DNA from: Bradyrhizobium sp. SSBR45G
GTDB taxonomy: Bacteria; Pseudomonadota; Alphaproteobacteria; Rhizobiales; Xanthobacteraceae
Assembly: GCF_030159255.1 (NCBI RefSeq)
Contig: NZ_BSCT01000001.1
Span: forward strand, 1 to 64,000
Direction of reading: 5' to 3'
DNA: 64,000 nt
The notes under the pieces were generated by a model. That model was not told the origin of the DNA, did no database searches, and saw only the letters and a program-made list of their open reading frames with translations. A program made the translations under genes and the position numbers. Shown one piece after another: positions 16,917 through 24,951 of the stretch. Position 1 is the stretch's first letter. Each line of letters begins with the position of its first letter.

Positions 16917-18665
16917 TCAGCGCAGCGAAACGATGAACTCCGTGCCTTCGCCCGTTTCGCCCTGGTTGATGCCCTGGTCGGAAATGATCAGCGAGCTTCC
17001 GGTCGAGAGCGCCTCGCCGAGCCAGGCCATCACGTCGGCGGGAATGGTGATGCGGTCGAGCGCCTCGGCCGGCGTGCTCAGCTGCACGATGGGCTTGGGA
17101 TCGGGGCCGGCCTCAGCGGATTTCTTGCCGCGGCGGACTGCTTTGTCCGCGCCCTCGGCTGCAGCGACGCTGCGCGCCGAGGTTGGAAGCGAGATGACCG
17201 ACCAGTGCATGGTCGCCGGATCGGCCTTGTCCGCCGCCGCGGTGAACACGTGGGTGCCGAGCGGCTTGTCGGCAGCCGCGATGGTGACCGGCATGCTAAA
17301 CACCGGCGCGAAGTTTTGCCGAACGTAGAGCTTGGAGTCCTTGCGGCTGATGAAGATCGCGATCTGGCTGTTGCGCTTGAGCTCGGGTTTGGGAGCGGCC
17401 AGGCGGGACTGATCCTTGGCGGCGTCCTTGTCATCTACCGGCTTTGCCGGCGCATCTGCGGCCGTCGTGGCAGGGGCCGCAGGCTGGTCGGCGAGCTTGG
17501 CATCGCCGGGCTTGGTAGCGGCCAGGCCGGTTGCCTCGACATGGCCGGGAGCGCCCACAGGCTGTTCGGGAGACGCGGCCTGTGCCGTGTTGGCAGGTGG
17601 GCTCGCCGGCGTCGGCGCGACATCGCCAGTCGCGGACTTGCTCTCGTCCCGATCGCTCGCGATGGCCGCGGTCGGCGCGCTATTCGGTTTGGCCTCGGCG
17701 TTCGCCGTCTCGTTGGCAGCTGGCGTTTCGGAGACGCCGGGCTTGATATCCACAGCGCCCTGGGCTTCGGCCGGGTTCGTCGGCACAGGCACAGAGGCGG
17801 CGCTCGGCGGGGCGTCGGAGGCCACGGCCGGCAATCCGCCTGCATTGCTTGCATCGGCGGTGCGCAGCTGCCGGACGACCGGGCTCGCAGCCTCGCCGGA
17901 GCGGGCGCCTTCGCCATGGCCGATGGTGGCGCGCAGATCGATGGTCGCCACCGTGATGGCGGGGGTCAGCGCCGCGCCCTTGTCCGACTTGGATGCGGTA
18001 GGGGCACCGGCGTCGGGCTGGATCGACGCGCTCGGCTGCGGCGCCTTGAGCGCGGCGAGCATCGGATGCGAGAAGCTGGCCGGAGCCACTTCGCCGGGGG
18101 TCACCAGAACCCGCGATCCCATGCGCGTCCAGCCATAGAGCCGCGGCGCAAAGCTCGCGGGCATGCGGATGCAGCCGTGGGACGCCGGATAGCCCGGAAG
18201 CACGCCGGCATGGAGCGCCACGCCCGACCATGTGATGCGTTGCATGAACGGCATCGGCGCGCCACTGTAGATGTTGGAGCGGTGGAATTTCTGCTTCTGG
18301 ATGACGCTGAACACGCCCATCGGCGTGGAGTGCCCCTTCATGCCGGTCGAGACCGGCGCTTCCGCAAACAGGCCGTTGGCGTCGTAGATCTTGAGCTGCT
18401 GCTTGCTGATCGACACCGCGATCGTGACTGGGCCTTGCGGCTTGGCGGCCTCCTTGTCGATCGTGGCCGGCTTCTGACTATGGCGCGCCTTGGGCTGGCG
18501 CGGCACCGCCGGGCGTGCGGTCGGAGTGATGGCGACCGGCGCGGAGTCGTTCCAATAGTCATAGGAGGCTGCGTCAGCCTGCGATGTCGCTGCTAGAACA
18601 AGCGGTACTGAAACGATTGCTACACAATAAAACCGCCCCCTGGCGGCTGCACGAACGCAGAGCAT
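16917..18665 (-). CDS. L,D-transpeptidase (YkuD domain) with long linker and second degenerate domain
   Basis: 582 residues. A signal segment is followed by a YkuD domain (about residues 75-190) containing HAGVLPGYPASHGCIRMP, with the catalytic His and Cys. A roughly 230-residue Pro/Ala/Thr-rich linker comes next. A second YkuD-like beta segment (about 430-510, beginning NSQIAIFISRKDSKLY) lacks the SHGC motif. L,D-transpeptidases make 3-3 peptidoglycan cross-links or attach proteins to peptidoglycan. The linker could span the periplasm. It starts with ATG after TGAGGA and sits downstream of CreA's divergent promoter region. Confidence 0.88.
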   Translation of the reverse strand: MLCVRAAARGRFYCVAIVSVPLVLAATSQADAASYDYWNDSAPVAITPTARPAVPRQPKARHSQKPATIDKEAAKPQGPVTIAVSISKQQLKIYDANGLFAEAPVSTGMKGHSTPMGVFSVIQKQKFHRSNIYSGAPMPFMQRITWSGVALHAGVLPGYPASHGCIRMPASFAPRLYGWTRMGSRVLVTPGEVAPASFSHPMLAALKAPQPSASIQPDAGAPTASKSDKGAALTPAITVATIDLRATIGHGEGARSGEAASPVVRQLRTADASNAGGLPAVASDAPPSAASVPVPTNPAEAQGAVDIKPGVSETPAANETANAEAKPNSAPTAAIASDRDESKSATGDVAPTPASPPANTAQAASPEQPVGAPGHVEATGLAATKPGDAKLADQPAAPATTAADAPAKPVDDKDAAKDQSRLAAPKPELKRNSQIAIFISRKDSKLYVRQNFAPVFSMPVTIAAADKPLGTHVFTAAADKADPATMHWSVISLPTSARSVAAAEGADKAVRRGKKSAEAGPDPKPIVQLSTPAEALDRITIPADVMAWLGEALSTGSSLIISDQGINQGETGEGTEFIVSLR

Positions 18666-18894
18666 TCCGGCAAATCCTCAAGAACCATCTGGTCATTAGT
18701 GTCGCAGACGGAGTCTGCGTTCACCAGCTTGGGGCTTCTGCCCGGCGCGGTTTTCGTTCCAATCGTAGCAGAAAAGCCTCACATCGCGTTAAACGAGCAA
18801 TGCAGAGAGGTAGGCAGGCAGTGCCTTCCTTGCAGGCGTTTGTGTTCCTACATGGGCGGTATGCCGAGCCATCGGCGGTATAACGGAGACCGAC

Positions 18895-19446
18895 ATGTCG
18901 TTCAGAGCCACCAAACGGTTTGATCTGTGGCTGAAAACCCTAGCTTTCCTTCTGCTTATCGGACTGTCTTCGCCTGTGGTGTCAGCCTACGCCGCGGATG
19001 AGCCGGATCTGATCTTCCGTCGGTCGACCGTGTTCAAGCTGCTCAGCCCGAACGACAAGCTCGCGACCTATGGCGTTGATGATCCTGAGGTCGAGGGCGT
19101 CGCCTGTCACTTCACCATCCCGCAGAAGGGTGGCTATGTCGGCTGGCTCGGCCTCGCCGAGGAGGTGTCGGACATCTCGCTCGCCTGCCGGCAGATCGGG
19201 CCGATCCGCTTCAAGCGCAAGCTCGAACAGGCGGACGACATGTTCCGCCAGCGCCGATCGCTGTTCTTCAAGAAGATGCAAATCGTCCGCGGCTGCGACG
19301 CCAAGCGCAACGTGCTCGTCTACATGGTCTATTCGGACAGGCTGATCGAGGGCTCGCCCAAGAACTCCACATCCTCGGTCCCCGTCATGCCCTGGGGCAA
19401 GGCGGACGACGGCGACGTCCAGAAGTGCGGCGATTTCATTCAATAA
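18895..19446 (+). CDS. creA: CreA-family periplasmic protein
   Basis: 183 residues with a signal peptide ending SAYAAD. The CreA core contains DPEVEGVACHFTIPQKGGYVG, GWLGLAEEVSDISLACRQ and GPI-F, with paired cysteines. CreA proteins are small conserved exported proteins whose function is still unclear. The ATG has GGAGA upstream. It diverges from the L,D-transpeptidase with about 230 bases between, so the two may share a regulatory region. Confidence 0.9.
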   Translation: MSFRATKRFDLWLKTLAFLLLIGLSSPVVSAYAADEPDLIFRRSTVFKLLSPNDKLATYGVDDPEVEGVACHFTIPQKGGYVGWLGLAEEVSDISLACRQIGPIRFKRKLEQADDMFRQRRSLFFKKMQIVRGCDAKRNVLVYMVYSDRLIEGSPKNSTSSVPVMPWGKADDGDVQKCGDFIQ

Positions 19447-20032
19447 CCGATTTGCCAAGAGGTGGTCGGCTGTCCGCGGACATGGCAAGCAAGATGCGCT
19501 TGGCCGGGTCGTGGCAGCCGATCAGCCGAACCAGGCCCTGCGGCGTCGGACCGGCGTCATGTCCGGCTCGCTGCTGCGCCATCGGCGCGACCAGCGGGCT
19601 GCGCCGGGCGGGTGCGCTCGACATCAACCCACCCGGCTTCAACGCACCCGATTTGGCGGCCTGCAACTTGGCGGCTTGTGCGCGTTTTTGATCCATGGCG
19701 AGCTCCGCGGAGAGCTGCGACATCTTCAACGCGCTACCGGTTTGCCGTGAGCAGAGTTGAGCCGTTCTCCTTGGGGCTAACGTTACAGCAGCGACCTTAA
19801 GAAGGTCTGCATCGGACAAATCAACCGCCCTTGGGTCGGTCAGTTGCCGCCGGTGCGGTTCGTGAGATCATCTCGTTTTGTGCGATTGCGGGAGACGTCT
19901 TCTCGCTCTGATTGTGTTTTGTGTCGTCGGGCGGGCGGGACGAAACGAAGCGATGCGGCCACGAAACCATTTTCCGTGGGGGGCGCAGAGCGGATGAAAC
20001 GCGAAACGCTTATGAAACGGAGGCAGGTAGCA
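19447..20032. other. Intergenic region, no firm gene
   Basis: About 585 bases between creA and the small exported protein. A minus-strand frame at 19436-19819 has a TTG start, no ribosome-binding site and overlaps the end of creA. Its K/Q/A-rich segment (DQKRAQAAKLQAAKSG) is the only protein-like part. I leave it uncalled. No RNA gene is apparent. Confidence 0.35.
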
Positions 20033-20464
20033 ATGCCATCCGATTGTGTCGTCCAGCCGAACGCGGATGACATGACAACAATCAGAGACCAGCGGTCCAT
20101 CATGCTCTTTCGACTGGGTGTCGCGGCGCTTGCCGTCCTGTTCTGCTTGTCCTGGTCCTCGGCCCATGCCCGGCCAACGTCCCGATTTCCAGATCTGCGC
20201 GGCGAGTTCGTGCGTCAGTGCGCGCCGCATATGCTCGGCCGATGGGTGCATCCCGAAGCCGTCTGCTCCTGTCTGCATGACCATGCGGCCGCGGTGGTCG
20301 AGGATGCCGACCTGCGTGAGGCGCTGCTGCGCGGGATCAGCGAGACCGGTGTCCCGACCATCGAGAGCAATTGGGTGCCAGCAACGAAGCAGTCCGAGAT
20401 CGGCCCCACCTTCACCAAGATCGCCAAGCCGGCCCTGCAGTGCATGTTCGACCCGGCCAAATGA
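20033..20464 (+). CDS. Small exported cysteine-containing protein, unknown function
   Basis: About 143 residues from the ATG at 20033, which has a strong GGAGGCAGG ribosome-binding site. A signal segment (MLFRLGVAALAVLFCLSWSS) begins near residue 24 and ends in SAHA. The mature part is about 95 residues with four cysteines: FVRQCAP, AVCSCLHDH and a final LQCMFDP. It suggests a disulfide-stabilised periplasmic protein. Starts at 20074 or 20104 would give a more conventional signal peptide. Family not recognised. Confidence 0.6.
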   Translation: MPSDCVVQPNADDMTTIRDQRSIMLFRLGVAALAVLFCLSWSSAHARPTSRFPDLRGEFVRQCAPHMLGRWVHPEAVCSCLHDHAAAVVEDADLREALLRGISETGVPTIESNWVPATKQSEIGPTFTKIAKPALQCMFDPAK

Positions 20465-20479
20465 TCACGCCGGGACGAG

Positions 20480-20497
20480 GCTCCGCCTGAGCGGAGC
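20480..20497. terminator. Hairpin between convergent genes
   Basis: GCTCCGC-CTGA-GCGGAGC, a perfect 7-bp stem, sits between the two convergent genes ending at 20464 and 20532. There is no T-tract, so termination activity is only a guess from position. Confidence 0.3.
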
Positions 20498-20531
20498 GCC
20501 GATCACGGTCGTCGCCGGACGATGCTCTTGG

Positions 20532-21311
20532 TCATTCCAGTCCATATTGCGACATCAACGATTGCACGTCGGGCCGGCGCATGATGCGCGAGATCTGGCC
20601 GCTGATGGCGGCTTCGTCGCCGCGCACTGACGCTCTCGCAGCGGATTTGTGGGCGGGGCGCGCGGGGGCCGGGCTGGCTGTGGTCGGCTGGCGCCGTGCA
20701 GGTGCGGACTTTTCGGCTGACGATTGAGGCGTCGCCGCTTGCAGCCCCGCTGCCGACGTGGCGGCCGCGGCCGGCAAAGTGGGCTGTATCGGCGTCGCAG
20801 TTGGGGTGGCCGCCGGCACTGCAGCGGAGGGGCTGGCTGCCGCAACGGGCATGGGCGCGACCGCATCCTGGGTCTTGGCGGTGCTGGCCGCCACGGGCGG
20901 TGTCGCGACCACATCCTTCGACGACTTGACCGCATCGGCAACCGGCGCGACGGCCGTCAGCGCGTTGGTACGGGTCTGAGACGAGGCTGCATCTGGCGTT
21001 GCCACCGGCGTCGTCACTGCGGAAAGCGTGGCCGCCGGTGGCGAGATCGGGGCCGGCGGCTCGATCACCGGAAGCGGGGCAGCGATGGCAGCGGCGCTCG
21101 TCGGCGCTGCGATGGACCCGCTTATGAGCTTTTCGGTTCTGCCCGGTTCGGACGTCCTGATGTCGCCGGGGATATTGAGGGCCTGGGTCTGCGCATGGGC
21201 CAGCATCTGCCGCGCCGTCATCGGCGTCTCCGCGACGGCCGACATCGGCAGCGTCACGGCGGACGCGAGCAACAGCTGCATCATCCTCGCGCGCGGTGTG
21301 AATTGGATCAT
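20532..21311 (-). CDS. Exported Ala/Pro/Thr-rich protein
   Basis: 259 residues with a signal peptide (MMQLLLASAVTLPMSAVAE). A short ordered part (ARQMLAHAQTQALNIPGD) follows, then about 150 residues of low-complexity Ala/Pro/Ser/Thr sequence. A conserved-looking C-terminus, AAISGQISRIMRRPDVQSL, ends the protein. The ATG at 21311 has GAGAGGAG upstream. It lies 38 bases after the type I secretion ATPase gene on the same strand and may be co-transcribed with it. A Sec signal argues against it being the transporter's substrate. Confidence 0.65.
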   Translation of the reverse strand: MIQFTPRARMMQLLLASAVTLPMSAVAETPMTARQMLAHAQTQALNIPGDIRTSEPGRTEKLISGSIAAPTSAAAIAAPLPVIEPPAPISPPAATLSAVTTPVATPDAASSQTRTNALTAVAPVADAVKSSKDVVATPPVAASTAKTQDAVAPMPVAAASPSAAVPAATPTATPIQPTLPAAAATSAAGLQAATPQSSAEKSAPARRQPTTASPAPARPAHKSAARASVRGDEAAISGQISRIMRRPDVQSLMSQYGLE

Positions 21312-21349
21312 GACGGGCTCCTCTCGGGTGCGATCTGCACTGGTTCGGT

Positions 21350-23074
21350 TCAGGCCGCGGCGCTGGCCGTCGCCCGGTCATGGGCGACGACGACGCGCTG
21401 GCCGCGCATCTTGGCGATCACCTCGTCGCGCGGGCCGCATGCCAGCGTCTTGCCGAAGGCCATCACCATGATGCGGTCAACATGCGCCAGAAGCTGCGGG
21501 CGGTGCGTGACGACGATCACGGTGCGGCCGGCCGCCTTCGCCTGGCCCATGGCATGGGCCAGCGCCCGCTCGCCGTCCTCGTCGAGGTTGGAGTTCGGCT
21601 CGTCCAGGATCAGCAGCCGCGGATTGCCGTAGAGCGCCCGCGCCAGGCCGACGCGCTGGCGCATGCCGCCCGACAGCGCCACGCCGCCTTCGCCGATCGG
21701 CGTGTCGTAGCCATTGGGCAGGCGCAGGATCACCTCATGCGCGCCGGCGGCCTTCGCTGCGGCCACGACCGCGGCTTCGTCCACCTTTGCGAGGCGAGCG
21801 ATGTTGTCGGCGACGGTGCCGGAGAACAGCTCGATATCCTGCGGCAGGTAGCCGATATGCTTGCCGAGCCGGTTCTGGTCCCACTGGCTGTAGGCGGCGC
21901 CGTCGATGCGGATCACCCCTTCACGCAGCGGCCAGACGCCGGCCATCGCGCGCGCCATGCTGGACTTGCCGCTGGCCGAGGCGCCGACGATCGCCAGGCT
22001 CTCGCCGGCCTTGAGCGAGAAGCTGACGCCCTTGACCGAGGGACGGCCCGCGGCCGGCGGCCACACCACGGCATTTTCGACGTCGATATCGCCGCGTGGC
22101 GTCGGCAGTGCGGTCGGCGCGGCGGTGACGGGGAGGGCCTGGAACAGCTCCTCCAGTCGCCGATAGGCGGAGCGGAAGGCGATGATGCGCTTCCACTGGC
22201 CGACGACCTGCTCGACCGGCGCCAGCGCGCGCCCCATGATGATCGAGGTCGCCATCATGGCGCCGGGCGAGATCTGCTGCTCGATCGCGAGCCAGGCGCC
22301 GATGCAGAGCAGCGAGGTCTGCACCGCCATGCGCGCGAATTTGGTGACCGAATGCATCGCGGCGCCGCGCTCGACCAGGGTGCTGTGGGCATCGACCATC
22401 GCCGACTGCCGGCAGCTCCAGCGGTCCATCACGATGTCGCCCATGCCGAGGCCGCGCACCACCTCGCCATTTCGCAGCGCCGCCGCCACGAAGCGCGAGG
22501 CTTCGTTGGCGAGCGCGTTGGTGCGCTCGACGCTGGCCCGCGTGTAGAACTCGGTGAACAGCGCCAGCGAGAACAGCACGATCGCGCCGAAGAGGGAGAG
22601 GATGCCGAGATAGGCATGCTGCAGGAAGCACAGCGCGACGAACACCGGGGTCCACGGCAGATCGCAGGCGATGGCGGCGGTGCCGCTGGAGATGCAGTCG
22701 CGGATGGTCTCGGCGTCGCGGATGATCTGCTGGCCGAAGCGGTGCCGTGGCGACAGCTCGGCCTTCATCATCGTCTCGAACAGCGGATGGCGCAGCGTGC
22801 CTTCGAACTGTACGCCGGCGCGGGCCAGCACGCCGGAGCGGGCGAATTCGAGGATGCCGTAGAGCACCAGGAACACGCCGACGATCAGGGTCAGCATGAC
22901 CAGCGTGCCGAGATTGCGGCTGGTGAGGACGCGGTCATACACCTGCATGGAGTAGAGCGGCGAGGCGAGCATGCTCGCATTGATGAACAGGCTGAGCACG
23001 AAGGTTGCGGTGAGCGCGGGAAAGCAGGCGCGGAGCGCGGTTCCCAGCGGGCTTCGGGTGGTGCTCGTCGTCAT
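21350..23074 (-). CDS. Type I secretion system permease/ATPase (PrtD/HlyB family)
   Basis: 574 residues: a transmembrane domain (about residues 15-310) beginning with a PrtD-like FINASMLASPLYSMQVYDRV segment, then an ABC ATPase domain. The latter has Walker A GASASGKSS, signature LSGGMRQRVGLARAL, Walker B LLILDEPNSNLD and switch HRP. There is no N-terminal C39 peptidase. It exports an unfolded protein across the inner membrane together with the HlyD-type adaptor at 24952 and a TolC protein. The ATG at 23074 is preceded by AAGGGGA. No RTX-type substrate gene is visible. Confidence 0.9.
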   Translation of the reverse strand: MTTSTTRSPLGTALRACFPALTATFVLSLFINASMLASPLYSMQVYDRVLTSRNLGTLVMLTLIVGVFLVLYGILEFARSGVLARAGVQFEGTLRHPLFETMMKAELSPRHRFGQQIIRDAETIRDCISSGTAAIACDLPWTPVFVALCFLQHAYLGILSLFGAIVLFSLALFTEFYTRASVERTNALANEASRFVAAALRNGEVVRGLGMGDIVMDRWSCRQSAMVDAHSTLVERGAAMHSVTKFARMAVQTSLLCIGAWLAIEQQISPGAMMATSIIMGRALAPVEQVVGQWKRIIAFRSAYRRLEELFQALPVTAAPTALPTPRGDIDVENAVVWPPAAGRPSVKGVSFSLKAGESLAIVGASASGKSSMARAMAGVWPLREGVIRIDGAAYSQWDQNRLGKHIGYLPQDIELFSGTVADNIARLAKVDEAAVVAAAKAAGAHEVILRLPNGYDTPIGEGGVALSGGMRQRVGLARALYGNPRLLILDEPNSNLDEDGERALAHAMGQAKAAGRTVIVVTHRPQLLAHVDRIMVMAFGKTLACGPRDEVIAKMRGQRVVVAHDRATASAAA

Positions 23075-23251
23075 GTCGGATCCCCTTGCGAATACGCTGG
23101 GGGAGCTTCGCCCGCGCCGAGCGGCATTGACCGTGACAGGCCTCACATAGCGTGACGCCATTCGGCCTGCGCTTGAGTTGGCCAGTCTCAACCGCTACCG
23201 GATGGTCAGCTGAGCTCGGATTTCGAAGTTTGCACCATTCGCAGTGACCTC

Positions 23252-24940
23252 ATGCCTGCCTCAATCTCTCAAAACATCCGGCTTGTGTCGGGCCTCATCC
23301 TGTTTGCATTCGCAGCAGCGCATTTTCTCAACCATGCCGTCGGCCTGTTCAGCCTCGAGGCGATGGACGAGGTGCAGGAGTGGCGCCTGGTGGTCACGCG
23401 GTCGTGGCCGGGGATGATCGTGCTGGCGGCGGCGCTGCTGGCGCATGCCGTGCTCGCCTTCACCAAGACGATCCAGCGCGGCGCGTGGCGGTTGCCGGCG
23501 TGGGAGCTGGTCCAACTCCTCACGGGATTCGCGATCCCCTTGCTGCTGCTGCCGCATGTCATCGAAACGCACGTCGCGCACGCGCTGTTGGGCGTCCAGG
23601 ACGGCTATCTCTACGCGTTGGCACTGATATGGCCGCGCGCGGCGTGGATTCAGACGGCGCTGCTGCTGCTCGTCTGGCTCCACGGCTGCATCGGCCTGCA
23701 TCACTGGCTGAAATTCAGGAGCTGGTATCGCCTCGCGCAGCCGCTGCTCATCGTGCTCGCCATCGCCGTGCCGCTGGCGGCGCTGATGGGCTTCATGGTG
23801 TCCGGGCGCGCCGTCGCGGCTCTGCTGGCCGATCCTGCCATGGCCGAGCGGATGCGCCAGGTCACGCATTGGCCGGGTGAACTCGACGAGAAGTGGCTTG
23901 GACTCTTGCAGACATCGGCACGGATCGCGGTGGCCGCGCTGCTGGTGGCCGGCGCTACGATCATCGTGTTCCGCCACATCGCGCTGCTGGCGGCACCGAA
24001 AGTGGCCATTGCCGTTGCGGGCGGCACGACGGTGCAAGCCGCAGTCGGTCCGACGCTGCTGGAGATGATCAGGAGCAACGATATCCCGCACCGGTCCGAA
24101 TGTGGCGGCCGCGCCCGCTGTGGCCTGTGCCGCATCCGCGTCGAGGAAGGCGCGCAGGCGCTGCCGCCGCCCGGCCATGCCGAGCGCGTCATGCTCGCCG
24201 GCTTGAAGGCGCCGGAGAATGTCCGGCTGGCCTGCCAGATTCGCCCCGAGGGGCCGCTCACGATCACGCCTCTGGTCGTCGGGGGTGGGACGCTGGCGCA
24301 GCCGGCGGAACATGCCGACCTTCAAGGTGAGCGCCGGACCGTCTGCCTCGTCGCTATCCGCGTCCGCGCCTTTCCCGCGATCGCGGCCGACCGGCTCGCC
24401 TCCGACCTCGTGTTCTTGATCAACGAGATCTTCGGCGCCATCGGCGGCGCGGTCGAGGCCTCTGCTGGACGGATCGACCGTTTCCTTGGTGACGGCGTGC
24501 TCGCCGTGTTCGGCGAGCAGCAGGGCGCGGATCAAGGCTGTCGCGCTGCGCTGCAGGCGATCCGCGCGATCGACATCGCGATGGATCGCGTCAACGACAG
24601 GATCGCGGCCGAGATCGGCCGTCCCGTCGAGCTCGCGATGGGGGCTCACGTCGCCGAGACCGTCGTCGGGCAGCTGAGGCTCGGAGGCACGTCGCAACTG
24701 GCTGTGCTCGGCCTTGGGGCTGAATGGCCGGCGCGTCTGGCGGAATTGGCGGCGACCAGAGGCTGGCAGCTCGCGATGTCTGCGCGCATGGCCGCAGCTG
24801 CCGGCCTTGATGATCTGGATGGCACGATGCGCGAGAGGCTTGCCGATGCAGAGCAGGGCAGTGATCTCGACATTTTCGGCGTGCAACGCGCTCGCGACAT
24901 TGCTCTCGCCGCGGGCGCAGGGCCGGGGACGCCGGCCTAG
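23252..24940 (+). CDS. Membrane anchor - [2Fe-2S] ferredoxin - degenerate class III cyclase fusion (CyaC-like)
   Basis: 562 residues. Residues 10-250 hold about six membrane helices with many histidines (24, 28, 64, 102, 144, 150, 151), resembling succinate-dehydrogenase-type heme-b anchors. Residues 250-340 are a plant-type ferredoxin with Cys284, 290, 293 and 328. Residues 360-530 are a class III nucleotidyl cyclase fold (ending near FLGDGVLAVFG and GLGAEWPARL). This matches the redox-responsive CyaC architecture described in Sinorhizobium. However, the first metal Asp is replaced (RVRAF in place of DIRGF, residues 370-374), the substrate Lys by Arg410 and the transition-state Asn by Glu491. 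It may be catalytically dead or altered. Confidence 0.85.
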   Translation: MPASISQNIRLVSGLILFAFAAAHFLNHAVGLFSLEAMDEVQEWRLVVTRSWPGMIVLAAALLAHAVLAFTKTIQRGAWRLPAWELVQLLTGFAIPLLLLPHVIETHVAHALLGVQDGYLYALALIWPRAAWIQTALLLLVWLHGCIGLHHWLKFRSWYRLAQPLLIVLAIAVPLAALMGFMVSGRAVAALLADPAMAERMRQVTHWPGELDEKWLGLLQTSARIAVAALLVAGATIIVFRHIALLAAPKVAIAVAGGTTVQAAVGPTLLEMIRSNDIPHRSECGGRARCGLCRIRVEEGAQALPPPGHAERVMLAGLKAPENVRLACQIRPEGPLTITPLVVGGGTLAQPAEHADLQGERRTVCLVAIRVRAFPAIAADRLASDLVFLINEIFGAIGGAVEASAGRIDRFLGDGVLAVFGEQQGADQGCRAALQAIRAIDIAMDRVNDRIAAEIGRPVELAMGAHVAETVVGQLRLGGTSQLAVLGLGAEWPARLAELAATRGWQLAMSARMAAAAGLDDLDGTMRERLADAEQGSDLDIFGVQRARDIALAAGAGPGTPA

Positions 24941-24951
24941 CTGCTGCCGGC

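Noticed and set aside
14886..18596. Very long (about 1,236-codon) plus-strand open frame
   Set aside because: It runs antisense through the deacetylase, glutathione peroxidase and L,D-transpeptidase genes, each with clear catalytic motifs on the other strand. Its translation is Arg/Gly/His-rich with no domain.
19436..19819. Minus-strand frame of 127 codons after creA
   Set aside because: TTG start, no ribosome-binding site, overlap with the creA 3' end and a mostly unstructured translation; kept only as a remark on the intergenic region.
20532..21311. Ala/Pro-rich protein as the cargo of the type I exporter
   Set aside because: It has a Sec signal peptide at the N-terminus and no glycine-rich calcium-binding repeats or C-terminal secretion signal typical of T1SS cargo.
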